Source: Promicromonospora panici (GTDB lineage: Bacteria; Actinomycetota; Actinomycetes; Actinomycetales; Cellulomonadaceae). Taken from it: DNA of 64,000 nt. Location: contig NZ_UWYY01000027.1 in NCBI RefSeq assembly GCF_900608595.1, forward strand, positions 26,167 to 90,166. The letters are read 5' to 3'. Numbering within the stretch: the first letter of the stretch is position 1; the number at the start of each line of letters is the position of its first letter. The notes under the pieces are model-generated. The model did no database searches and was not told the DNA's origin. It saw only the letters and a program-made list of their open reading frames with translations. The position numbers and the translations under genes were made by a program. Below are positions 55,472 through 62,890 of the stretch, one piece after another.

Positions 55472-55572
55472 CTCACAAGGGTAGTCGCGCGCTACGCTCA
55501 CCCCGTCGACGGCGATGTGCCAGGAGGACTCCGCCGTCGACCTTGTACAAGACGACGCCGAGGAGCACCCAC

Positions 55573-56559
55573 GTGGCCCAGTTCGACATGCCGTTGCCCG
55601 ATCTCGAGAAGTATCTGCCCGAGATCGACGAGCCGGGCGACTTCGACGAGTTCTGGTCGGCGACCCTGACCGAGGCGCGCTCGTTCGACGAGGCGCCGGA
55701 GGTGGAGCGGATCGACGTCGGGCTGACCGAGATCCTGGTCGACGACGTCACGTTCCCCGGCTTCGGTGGCCACCCCGTCAAGGCGTGGCTGACCCGCCCG
55801 GCACACGCGGCGGGCGACCTGCCGGTGGTGGTCGAGTACCAGGGCTACGGCGGCGGGCGGGGTCTGCCGCACGAGCGGATCCACTGGGCGGCGGCCGGCT
55901 ACGCGCACCTCATGATGGACACCCGCGGGCAGGGTTCGGGCTGGGGCGCCGGCGGCGCGACGCCGGATCCGGTGGGGTCGGGGCCGGCGTCGCCGGGGTT
56001 CATGACCCGCGGCGTGCTGGACCCGCACGACCACTACTACCGCCGCGTCTTCACGGACGGCGTCCGCGCCGTCGACGCGGCCCGTGCGATCCCGGGTATC
56101 GACCCGGCGCGCGTGGCGCTGAGCGGCGGCAGCCAGGGCGGCGGCATCACCATCGCGGTCGCGGGCCTGGTGCCCGACGTCGTCGCCGCGATGCCGGACG
56201 TGCCGTTCCTGAGCCACTTCCGCCGGGCGGTGTCGATCACGGACAGCCTCCCGTACGGCGAGATCACGAAGTACCTCTCGGTGTACCGCGACCCGTCGGT
56301 CGAGGCGCAGGTCTGGCGGACGTTCTCGTACCTGGACGCGGTGTCGTTCGCCCGCCGGGCCCGCGCGGCCGGGCTGTTCTCGGCGGCGCTCATGGATGCG
56401 ACCTGCCCGCCGTCCACCGTGTACGCCGCGTTCAACAACTGGGCGCCGGGGCATGAGGAGACCGTCAAGGAGATCGACGTCTACCCGTACAACAACCACG
56501 AGGGCGGCGGCGACTACCGCTTCCCCCGCAAGCTCCAGTGGCTGGGCAAGATCATCTGA
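55573..56559 (+). CDS. Acetylxylan esterase / cephalosporin-C deacetylase (CE7)
   Basis: 328-residue alpha/beta hydrolase. CE7 signatures are MMDTRGQGSGWG with RGQ at 118-120, GGSQGG with Ser187, LMDATCPPSTVYAAFN with Asp275, and YPYNNHEGGG with His309, so the triad is complete. It removes acetyl groups from xylo-oligosaccharides and related esters. No signal peptide at the GTG (55573, RBS GAGGAG), so it is cytoplasmic, acting on imported oligosaccharides. It complements the secreted CE4/GH10 enzyme encoded at 10 kb. It is followed by a hairpin and then a degenerate paralogue. Confidence 0.94.
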   Translation: MAQFDMPLPDLEKYLPEIDEPGDFDEFWSATLTEARSFDEAPEVERIDVGLTEILVDDVTFPGFGGHPVKAWLTRPAHAAGDLPVVVEYQGYGGGRGLPHERIHWAAAGYAHLMMDTRGQGSGWGAGGATPDPVGSGPASPGFMTRGVLDPHDHYYRRVFTDGVRAVDAARAIPGIDPARVALSGGSQGGGITIAVAGLVPDVVAAMPDVPFLSHFRRAVSITDSLPYGEITKYLSVYRDPSVEAQVWRTFSYLDAVSFARRARAAGLFSAALMDATCPPSTVYAAFNNWAPGHEETVKEIDVYPYNNHEGGGDYRFPRKLQWLGKII

Positions 56560-56567
56560 CGCGCGAC

Positions 56568-56614
56568 GGGAGCGTACCGGAAATTTACCCGATACCGACT
56601 GGCGGTACGCTCCC
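56568..56614 (+). terminator. Hairpin between the two CE7-like genes
   Basis: 12-bp perfect stem GGGAGCGTACCG (56568-56579) / CGGTACGCTCCC (56603-56614), with a 23-nt AT-rich loop. It could attenuate transcription into the downstream paralogue. Confidence 0.6.
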
Positions 56615-56645
56615 AGCGCACGCCCATCTTCCGGAGGTCTCCCCA

Positions 56646-57536
56646 GTGCCTGACTTCGACCTGCCGCCCATCACGGCCTTCTCGCCCTCACCGACGGTTC
56701 CGCCCACTGCCCCGGCCAGCGTCGAGCCGACCGACTTCGACCTGCCGCCCGTTGCCGTGACGCCAGCGGCTGCGCCCGCCACCGACGAGCCGATCGACTT
56801 CGACCTGTTCTGGTCGCAGACGCTGGCCGCTCACCGCGACATCGATGTCGCACCCGTGCTGACCGCCGCCTCCGCCCGGTCCAAGGACCTCACTGCCGAG
56901 GCCGTGACGTTCGCCGGGTTCGAGAGCCGCCCGGTGACCGGACGGCTCATCACGCCGGTCGGCGCCGGCGCGACCCTGCCCGGCCTGGTGGAGCTACGGT
57001 CTGCCGGTCGCGACGCCGGCCGTGACGTGGAGTGGCTCGCCCCCGGCGGGTTCGCACACCTCGTGGTCGAGCTGCCCCAGGACGACCTGGACGACCCGTA
57101 CAACCGCGGCGTCTTCACCGACGCGGTCCGGTCGGTGCAAGCCCTGCGCACCCTCGCGAGGGTCGACCCGTCCCGCGTGGCGGTGCTCGGCACCGGCTCG
57201 GTGGCCGCGGCGGGCGTCGCCGCGGCCGGACTGCTGCCCGACCTCGCCTGCGCCATGGTCGAGGGCGACATCCCTGCCGCGCACAAGGACTCCCTGGTCG
57301 CGTTCGCCCGCCGGGCGAGCACCCCGCTGCAGCTCACACAGGGCGCTGGCGCCCAGGTGCTGCTCGAGGAGTGGGGTTTCAACGCCGCGCTGGCGCTGGC
57401 CGCGATGACGGGGTTGATCGAGCCCGTGGTGGAGTGCGTCGTGACCACCGAGAGCAACACGACCGTGCGACGCACCCGCTGGATCGCGGCGCACACGCAC
57501 CTGAAGAACGTGTTCGTTCCCCAGGTCGCCTACTGA
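56646..57536 (+). CDS. CE7-derived protein lacking catalytic residues
   Basis: 296-residue protein. Overall colinear with the upstream CE7 esterase: DFDLFWSQTLAAHRD aligns with DFDEFWSATLTEARS, PYNRGVFTDAVRSVQAL with YYRRVFTDGVRAVDA, and RVAVLGTGSVAAAGVAAAGL with RVALSGGSQGGGITIAVAGL. A serine (Ser185) remains but the oxyanion QGG is lost, the catalytic Asp region reads LAAMTGLIEP and no NNHEGGG His is present. The N-terminus has three DFDL motifs (DFDLPP at 3-8 and 30-35, then DFDLFW at 51-56) in Pro/Ala-rich sequence. The GTG at 56646 follows GGAGG. Probably not an esterase; function unknown. Confidence 0.78.
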   Translation: MPDFDLPPITAFSPSPTVPPTAPASVEPTDFDLPPVAVTPAAAPATDEPIDFDLFWSQTLAAHRDIDVAPVLTAASARSKDLTAEAVTFAGFESRPVTGRLITPVGAGATLPGLVELRSAGRDAGRDVEWLAPGGFAHLVVELPQDDLDDPYNRGVFTDAVRSVQALRTLARVDPSRVAVLGTGSVAAAGVAAAGLLPDLACAMVEGDIPAAHKDSLVAFARRASTPLQLTQGAGAQVLLEEWGFNAALALAAMTGLIEPVVECVVTTESNTTVRRTRWIAAHTHLKNVFVPQVAY

Positions 57537-57564
57537 CCCCTCTCCCCTCGGCGGGAGGGGTCAG
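57533..57564. terminator. Bidirectional terminator at the ispE 3' end
   Basis: CTGACCCCTCTCCC and GGGAGGGGTCAG pair with one bulge. The stem includes the TGA stops of both convergent genes. Confidence 0.75.
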
Positions 57565-58514
57565 CGGGTGATCGAGGTGACGATCTGGGTTCCCGGGGCC
57601 GGGCCGGTCGCGGTCCAGACCGCGTCGACGACGTCGGCGGCCGTCCACGCGGCGCCCAGCGCGAGCGCGTGCTGTCGCGAGCGGCCGAGCGCGGCGACGG
57701 TAGGCCCGGACCCGGACACGATCACGCCCAGCGCCCCGGCGTCGGTGGCGACGTCCAGCACCTCGGAGAGTTCCGGCCGCAGGTCCAGGGCCGGGGCCTC
57801 CAGGTCGTTGTGCAGCGCCTTGCCGAGCGCTACCGCGTCGCCGGCGCGCAGCGCGTGCATGAGCTCGGTGTCGTCGGCGGCGGGGGCCACGTCCGGCGTC
57901 GACGGGCCCGCCAGCTCGTCGAACCGGCGGTACACGCTGGGCGTCGAGAGGCCCTTGCGCTGCGTCGCGAAGCACCAGTGGAACTCGCCGCGCGTCATCG
58001 CCGGCGTCAGCAGATCGCCCCGCCCGGTGCCGGCGGCGGTGTGCCCCAGCAGCGAGAACGGCACGTCCGCCCCGAGCTCGGCGGCCATCTCGACCAGCTC
58101 CGGGCGCGGCACCCCGGCGTCCCACAACGCGTCGCACGCCACGAGCGTCGCGGCGGCGTCGGCGGACCCGCCCGCCATACCGCCCGCGACGGGCACGCCC
58201 TTGGTGATGTGCAGGCCGACGTCGGCGGCCAGCCCCGTGCGCTCGGCCAGCAGTGCCGCGGCGCGCCACGCGAGGTTGGTCTCGTCGGTCGGGACGACGT
58301 CCGCCTGCGGGCCCGAGACCGTGAGCGAGATGCCGGAGCCGGGCGCGACCTGGGTCGCGGTGACCTCCTCGAACAGGGACACGGCCTGGAAGATCGTCGC
58401 CAGCGGGTGGTAGCCGTCGGCGCCGACGGGTCCCACGCGCAGCGTGAGGTTGACCTTTCCGGGCGCGCGCACCCGGACGGACGGCGGCGGAGCCGCGGCG
58501 AGACGCGGGCTCAC
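57561..58514 (-). CDS. ispE: 4-diphosphocytidyl-2-C-methyl-D-erythritol kinase
   Basis: 317-residue GHMP kinase of the MEP isoprenoid pathway. N-terminal VRVRAPGKVNLTLRVGPVGADGYHPL, given here by its key parts APGKVNLTL and DGYHPL; ATP loop VPVAGGMAGGSADAAATLVA; C-terminal GVIVSGSGPTVAAL. The GTG at 58514 overlaps the rsmA stop (GTGA), as usual for ksgA-ispE. Confidence 0.95.
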   Translation of the reverse strand: MSPRLAAAPPPSVRVRAPGKVNLTLRVGPVGADGYHPLATIFQAVSLFEEVTATQVAPGSGISLTVSGPQADVVPTDETNLAWRAAALLAERTGLAADVGLHITKGVPVAGGMAGGSADAAATLVACDALWDAGVPRPELVEMAAELGADVPFSLLGHTAAGTGRGDLLTPAMTRGEFHWCFATQRKGLSTPSVYRRFDELAGPSTPDVAPAADDTELMHALRAGDAVALGKALHNDLEAPALDLRPELSEVLDVATDAGALGVIVSGSGPTVAALGRSRQHALALGAAWTAADVVDAVWTATGPAPGTQIVTSITR

Positions 58515-59380
58515 TCGCGCCCCTCCCCGTTGTCAGGGAGCTGCTCCGCTATGCGCGCGAACTGCTCGACCACCAGCGTCTCGCCGCGCGCACTCGGATC
58601 GACGCCGGCGGCACGGAGCGCCGTCTCGGCGGCGGCGCCCGAGCCGAACAGCGCGGACAGCGCGGCCCGCAGCGTCTTGCGGCGCTGCGCGAACGCGGCG
58701 TCGACGACGGCGAAGACCCGCTCGCGCGACGCCGTGGTCGACGGCGGCTCCCGGCGCTCCAGCTGGACGAGCGCCGAGTCGACGTTCGGGGCGGGCCAGA
58801 ACACGTTGCGCCCGATGGTCCCCGCCCGGCGGGCCGACGCGTACCAGGCGGCCTTCACCGAGGGGATGCCGTAGATCTTGGAGCCCGGTACGGCGGCGAT
58901 CCGGTCGGCCACCTCGGCCTGGACCATGACCAGCACGCGCTCCAGCGAGTCGAACCGCTGCAGCATGGTCAGCAGCACCGGGACCGCCACGTTGTACGGG
59001 AGGTTCGCGACGAGCGCCGTCGGCGGATCGCCGGGCAGGGTGGTGACGTCCATCGCGTCGGCGAGCACCACCTCGAAGTCCGAGTCCGGGAACCGCGCCT
59101 TCACGGTGCCGGCGATCTGGCCCGCGAGGACCGGGTCGATCTCGATGGCCACCACGGACGCGCCGGCCTCTACCAGGCCCAGGGTCAGCGATCCCAGCCC
59201 GGGCCCGACCTCGACGACCCGCTCCCCGGGCTTCAGCCCGGCGATGCGCACGATCTTGCGGACCGTGCCGCCGTCGTGCAGGAAGTTCTGGCCCAGGGTC
59301 TTCGTGGGCCGAACGCCCAAGCGCCCTGCCAGGTCGCGGATCTCCGCGGGACCGAGCAGGGCGCCTGAGGTTTCGTTCAT
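58511..59380 (-). CDS. rsmA: 16S rRNA (adenine1518/1519-N6)-dimethyltransferase
   Basis: 289-residue ribosome-assembly methyltransferase (KsgA). KTLGQNFLHD, SAM motif VVEVGPGLGSLTLGLVEAG, VVAIEIDPVLAGQ and catalytic NLPYNVAVPVL are present. ATG at 59380 with AGGGG upstream. It lies between the DUF348/G5 transglycosylase-like gene (19 nt upstream) and ispE (overlap), the conserved rpf-ksgA-ispE order. Confidence 0.96.
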   Translation of the reverse strand: MNETSGALLGPAEIRDLAGRLGVRPTKTLGQNFLHDGGTVRKIVRIAGLKPGERVVEVGPGLGSLTLGLVEAGASVVAIEIDPVLAGQIAGTVKARFPDSDFEVVLADAMDVTTLPGDPPTALVANLPYNVAVPVLLTMLQRFDSLERVLVMVQAEVADRIAAVPGSKIYGIPSVKAAWYASARRAGTIGRNVFWPAPNVDSALVQLERREPPSTTASRERVFAVVDAAFAQRRKTLRAALSALFGSGAAAETALRAAGVDPSARGETLVVEQFARIAEQLPDNGEGRE

Positions 59381-59399
59381 GCAGGGGAGCCTAACCGGA

Positions 59400-60770
59400 T
59401 CAGTACCAACCCACCGACTCCGAGTGGCCCCACGCACCGCACGGCGTGCCGTAACGGTCCGCGATGTAGCCGAGGCCCCACTCGATCTGGGTGGCCGGGT
59501 TGGTGGCCCAGTCCGAGCCCGCCGTGCTCATCTTGGAACCCGGCAGCGCCTGCGGGATGCCGTAGGCGCTCGACGTCGGGTTGGCCGCCTGGTAGTTCCA
59601 GCCGGACTCGCGCTCCCACAGGAGCTCGAGGCAGGTCCACTCCTCGCCGGTCCAGCCGCGGGCGGCGGCCATCTGCTGACCGATCTCCTTGACGGAGCCC
59701 GCCGGCACCGGGGCGCTGGGCTCCGGGGCGGTCTCGACGGAGGTCTCCACGACGGGCTCCTCCACCGGGCGCTCCTTGGTCCCCTCGACGATGACCCGGT
59801 CGACCGGCTTCTTCGTCACCTTCTCGGAGAGCTCCTTGCGGTGCACCACCTCGCCGTCGACCAGACGGTGCAGGACGATGCGGGTGCGGACACCCTGCCT
59901 GCCCTCGTTCCGGACCAGGTCGCCCTCGTCCACGTAGCGGTCGTCGTCCTGGACGGTCTTGGTGTCGAAGTCCAGGTCGAACCTCTGGGTGATCTTCTTG
60001 GTCTCGACGCGCTGCACCTGGATGGCGACGTCGGCGCCGGCCCGGTCGGCCGACCTGGCGGCCTTCTTGTCGATCGCCTTGTCCCGCGCCAGAGTGGCGA
60101 CGGGGGCGACGCTCACGAGGTCGTCCTTGTCGAGCTCGACCTCGAGGCCGCCGAGCACGCTGTCCACGCTCGCCGAGTGGTCCTCGACCACGCGCGTCTT
60201 GCCGTCCGCCACGACGGCGACGGGTCCGTCGTCGTTCAGGCGGAGCGGGAGCGACGCGCGGTCGCCCGAGCGGGACGCCACCAGCGCGACGTCGCCACCA
60301 CGCTCGGCAAGGGTGGTCAGGGCCTCGCTCGCGTCCGTGACGGTGACCCAGACGTCGCGCTCCCCCTTGCCGTCGGTCATGGTGACCTGGCGGGCGTAGC
60401 GGACGACGATCTCGTCCCCGTCGGAAAGCTTGGCATCGGCACCGGGGGCCACGAGGTCGCGGTCGCCCAGACGGACGTCCTGCGACTCGAGCATGCCCGC
60501 GACGGAGCCGGAGTAGGTGGTGATGGTCTTCGATGTGCCGTCGATGTCGAGCGTGACGGTCTTCTGCGCCTGCGCGAAGGCGACCGATCCGGACGCGACG
60601 ATCGCGGCGGCCGAGAGGCCGGCGACGAGCGGCCAGCGACGGCGACGCTTCGAGGGGGCGGCCTGAGGTGCTACTGCCTCGGACGTTGAGTTGATGCTGG
60701 GGATGGAGCCAGAACTCTGCTGCTCAAAACGGGGGTTCACTCGTGTCCAGTCGTCGGACGTCCCGGGCAC
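59400..60770 (-). CDS. DUF348/G5 cell-wall protein with a C-terminal lysozyme-like transglycosylase domain
   Basis: 456-residue exported protein. After a ~60-residue cytoplasmic N-terminus come a basic stretch KRRRRW and a membrane anchor (PLVAGLSAAAIVASGSVAF). Three DUF348 repeats (KTVTLDIDGTSKTITTYSGS; ASLPLRLNDDGPVAVVADG and others) and a G5 domain (DFDTKTVQDDDRYVDEG to RVIVEGTKE) follow. A ~95-residue lysozyme-like domain ends the protein, with WERESGWNYQAANPTSSAYG carrying the likely catalytic Glu. The domain is of the SLT/aggregation-promoting-factor type, not RPF. The GTG at 60770 gives VPGTSDDWTRV, matching the start of the paralogue (VPGRRQDWIRV). It is in the rpfB position next to rsmA. 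Confidence 0.86.
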   Translation of the reverse strand: MPGTSDDWTRVNPRFEQQSSGSIPSINSTSEAVAPQAAPSKRRRRWPLVAGLSAAAIVASGSVAFAQAQKTVTLDIDGTSKTITTYSGSVAGMLESQDVRLGDRDLVAPGADAKLSDGDEIVVRYARQVTMTDGKGERDVWVTVTDASEALTTLAERGGDVALVASRSGDRASLPLRLNDDGPVAVVADGKTRVVEDHSASVDSVLGGLEVELDKDDLVSVAPVATLARDKAIDKKAARSADRAGADVAIQVQRVETKKITQRFDLDFDTKTVQDDDRYVDEGDLVRNEGRQGVRTRIVLHRLVDGEVVHRKELSEKVTKKPVDRVIVEGTKERPVEEPVVETSVETAPEPSAPVPAGSVKEIGQQMAAARGWTGEEWTCLELLWERESGWNYQAANPTSSAYGIPQALPGSKMSTAGSDWATNPATQIEWGLGYIADRYGTPCGAWGHSESVGWY

Positions 60771-60985
60771 GGGCGGCGAGGCGGAAGTCCCGTTTGGGGC
60801 GGGAATTCCTACCACGATTCGGCCGAATTGGGCCTGGCGACTCTTGCGAGCCGTCGCGGTCTCGACCGGCCGATCCGGCGGTCTCACACTGCCCGCGAGG
60901 TTCCGCGGTCAGTGCCGCCCTGCCGCCGCCGGGGTGCTGTGGCTTACACCACATCGCACCCCCGCGCCAGCGAGGACAACCGAAC

Positions 60986-61002
60986 GTAACTGATTTGTTA
61001 TC
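60986..61002. promoter_or_regulatory. GTAAC-N6-GTTATC element, copy 1
   Basis: GTAACTGATTTGTTATC upstream of the DUF348/G5 transglycosylase-like gene. The same arrangement with the same spacing occurs before the RPF gene (62725-62741). It resembles the GTAAC-type repeats bound by MtrA, which controls rpf and wall-hydrolase genes in actinobacteria; binding is inferred. Confidence 0.5.
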
Positions 61003-61081
61003 GCTCGGCCAACCATCTCGGTGGGGTTGCCGCTGTGTTCTCGGTCACTCGTCCAGGACAGGCGTCCAAGTTCTCCGCGAG

Positions 61082-61144
61082 CCTCCGGTCGTGCCGGACG
61101 CCCAGATCGCTACGGTGACCTGGGCGTCCGACACGGCCCGGAGG
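61082..61144 (-). terminator. Terminator of the RPF gene
   Basis: Arms of about 28 nt starting CCTCCGG and ending CCCGGAGG pair with roughly four mismatches. It begins 6 nt after the RPF gene's stop codon on the minus strand. Confidence 0.65.
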
Positions 61145-61149
61145 TGGGG

Positions 61150-62643
61150 TCAGTACAGGCCGAGCGATGCGGAGCATGCGGGCCACTGGCCCCAGCCGGA
61201 CTGCTGCTGGAGCGCTTGGGCGCGCATCGTCTGCTCGGCGGCCGAGGCATCCGACGGGAGGCCGGAGCCGCCCATCGCCTCCCAGGTCGGCAGCGAGAAC
61301 TGGTAGAGCCCGTAGTAGCCGTTGCCGGTGTTGGTGGTGGGGTCACCGCCCGACTCGCACTCCGCGAGGGCGGCCCAGACGTCGCCGGTCACGACCGCCC
61401 CGTCGTCGGGCTCCGGTTCGGGCTCCGGTTCGGGCTCCGGTTCGGGCTCCACCGCCTCCAGCGACACGGGCTCCACCGCCTCCAGCGGTGCCGGAGCCGG
61501 CTCGGGCTCCGGCTCGGGGCGCGCCTTGGTGCCGTACATGACCACCTGGTCGACCGGCTTGCGCTTTACGGTCGAGGACAGCTTGTCCCTGTCCACGACC
61601 TTGCCGTCGACCCTGGTGACATCCCACGACGTGACACGCTTGCCCGCCACGCCCTCGGTCGCCAGGTATGGGTCGAGATCCTCGAAGCGGTCCGGGTCCT
61701 GAGCCGTGACCTTGTCGAACGGGAGCCGGGTCACGGTCCGCTCGACCGAGGTCTCGACCTTCTTGACGACGACGGTCAGCGTCGGCACACCCGGGTCGAC
61801 CGTCGGCGAGCCTGCCGGCTGCCCGCGCTCGACGGTGACCCTGTCGTCCGCGTCGACCGTGACGTCGTAGTCGGCGAGCAGGTCGTCGAGCGCTGCTGCG
61901 CCGTCGGACACGCGCTGCGTCTTTCCGCCGACCACCAGGTTCACGGGGCTGTCGGCATCGAGCCGCATCGGGAGCGTGACGCGGCCGCCGGAGCGGGAGG
62001 GGACCAGGGCCACGTCGCCGGCCCGCCTGGAGAGCGTGGCAAGCGCCTGGTCGGCGTCGAGCGCGGTGACCCACGCGGTCCGACGCTCGCCGTCGGCCTG
62101 GACGGTGACGTGGTGGCCGTAGCGGACTACGACCATGCCACCGTCCCGGAGGGCACCGTCGACGCCGGGCGTCACAGCGTCCCGGCTGGTGACTTCGACG
62201 CCCTCGTCGACGAGGAGGTCGGCGACGTCGCCCTGGAAGGTCTCGACGGTCGTGACCTTGCCGTCCACGTCGAGCGTGATGCTCTTGTGGGCCGAGGCGT
62301 ATGCCGTGATGCCGCCGGCACCGACCACGGCGACGGCCGCGGCCCCCGCGAGGAGGGCGGCCCGGCGGTGACGCCGGGGCGCCGAGGCGGACTGTGGAGG
62401 CGGCGGAGATGGAGGTGGTACGGCCGTCGGGGCGACTGCCGCTGCGGGCGGTGCGCCGGATGGAGGGCCGGCTGCGGCTGTCACTGCCGCGGGGAAGGCC
62501 TCGTCCGCCGACGGCGGTAGGCCGGAAAGCTCGGTGATGCCGACGCCGGCGTCGGCCTCAGGGTTGATGGGCAGATCACTGGGGATGCCCTGAGCTGGGT
62601 GGGGAGATGACACGCGGATCCAGTCCTGGCGCCTTCCGGGCAC
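61150..62643 (-). CDS. rpfB: Resuscitation-promoting factor, RpfB type
   Basis: 497-residue exported muralytic enzyme that wakes dormant cells. A Pro/Ala-rich cytoplasmic part leads to an anchor (ALLAGAAAVAVVGAGGITAY, ~95-114). DUF348 repeats (KSITLDVDGKVTTVETFQGD; TLPMRLDADSPVNLVVGG), a G5 domain (YLATEGVAGKRVTSWDVT to VVMYGTKARPEPE), and a Glu-Pro repeat spacer follow. The C-terminal RPF domain (421-497) has VWAALAECESGGDPTTNTGN with the catalytic Glu430. GTG at 62643. It is the only one of the three paralogues here with a true RPF domain. Confidence 0.93.
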   Translation of the reverse strand: MPGRRQDWIRVSSPHPAQGIPSDLPINPEADAGVGITELSGLPPSADEAFPAAVTAAAGPPSGAPPAAAVAPTAVPPPSPPPPQSASAPRRHRRAALLAGAAAVAVVGAGGITAYASAHKSITLDVDGKVTTVETFQGDVADLLVDEGVEVTSRDAVTPGVDGALRDGGMVVVRYGHHVTVQADGERRTAWVTALDADQALATLSRRAGDVALVPSRSGGRVTLPMRLDADSPVNLVVGGKTQRVSDGAAALDDLLADYDVTVDADDRVTVERGQPAGSPTVDPGVPTLTVVVKKVETSVERTVTRLPFDKVTAQDPDRFEDLDPYLATEGVAGKRVTSWDVTRVDGKVVDRDKLSSTVKRKPVDQVVMYGTKARPEPEPEPAPAPLEAVEPVSLEAVEPEPEPEPEPEPEPDDGAVVTGDVWAALAECESGGDPTTNTGNGYYGLYQFSLPTWEAMGGSGLPSDASAAEQTMRAQALQQQSGWGQWPACSASLGLY

Positions 62644-62724
62644 GGGGGCCGGGGCGACACGAGTCTCACGTGCCTCCCGCGCTGGGCGCGGGCCCGGCCA
62701 GCCGATCCGGCTTTCTCGGTGACC

Positions 62725-62741
62725 GTAACCCTGCTGTTATC
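62725..62741. promoter_or_regulatory. GTAAC-N6-GTTATC element, copy 2
   Basis: GTAACCCTGCTGTTATC, 82 bp before the RPF gene start; same half-sites and spacing as copy 1 at 60986. It lies at the edge of an AT-rich stretch (about 62735-62820) that probably contains the promoter. Confidence 0.5.
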
Positions 62742-62890
62742 AAATGCAAGCCTATTCGCCAATATGACTCGCGAAAGGCCAGGAAAATAGATCAATATCC
62801 CAAATGTCCAGGGTGAAAAATGGGCGGCTCAACTCCGCCTCCGCCCCGTGTCAGCACCTTCTGCCAGAGCTTGCGGCGGCCGGAACGGGG

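Larger units (their letters stand above)
60771..61149 (-). other. Structured leader of the DUF348/G5 transglycosylase-like gene
   Basis: 379-nt gap. It holds the terminator of the upstream RPF gene (61082-61144), the GTAAC-N6-GTTATC element (60986-61002) and a GC-rich leader with an imperfect 11-bp hairpin (60887-60897 with 60904-60914). The ydaO/c-di-AMP riboswitch, common before rpf genes, was looked for and its hallmark segments are not recognisable. Confidence 0.5.

Noticed and set aside
56646..57536. A second active acetylxylan esterase
   Set aside because: The catalytic Asp and His and the QGG of GxSQGG are absent at the aligned positions.
59400..60770. Calling this gene an RPF
   Set aside because: It shares DUF348/G5 with RpfB, but its C-terminal domain carries ERESGWNYQAANP and lacks the RPF CEAGG-type signature, so it is an SLT/lysozyme-like domain.
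60771..60985. ydaO-type c-di-AMP riboswitch before the rsmA-proximal wall-protein gene
   Set aside because: The leader is structured and the context is right, but the conserved riboswitch segments could not be found by eye. A covariance-model search would settle it.
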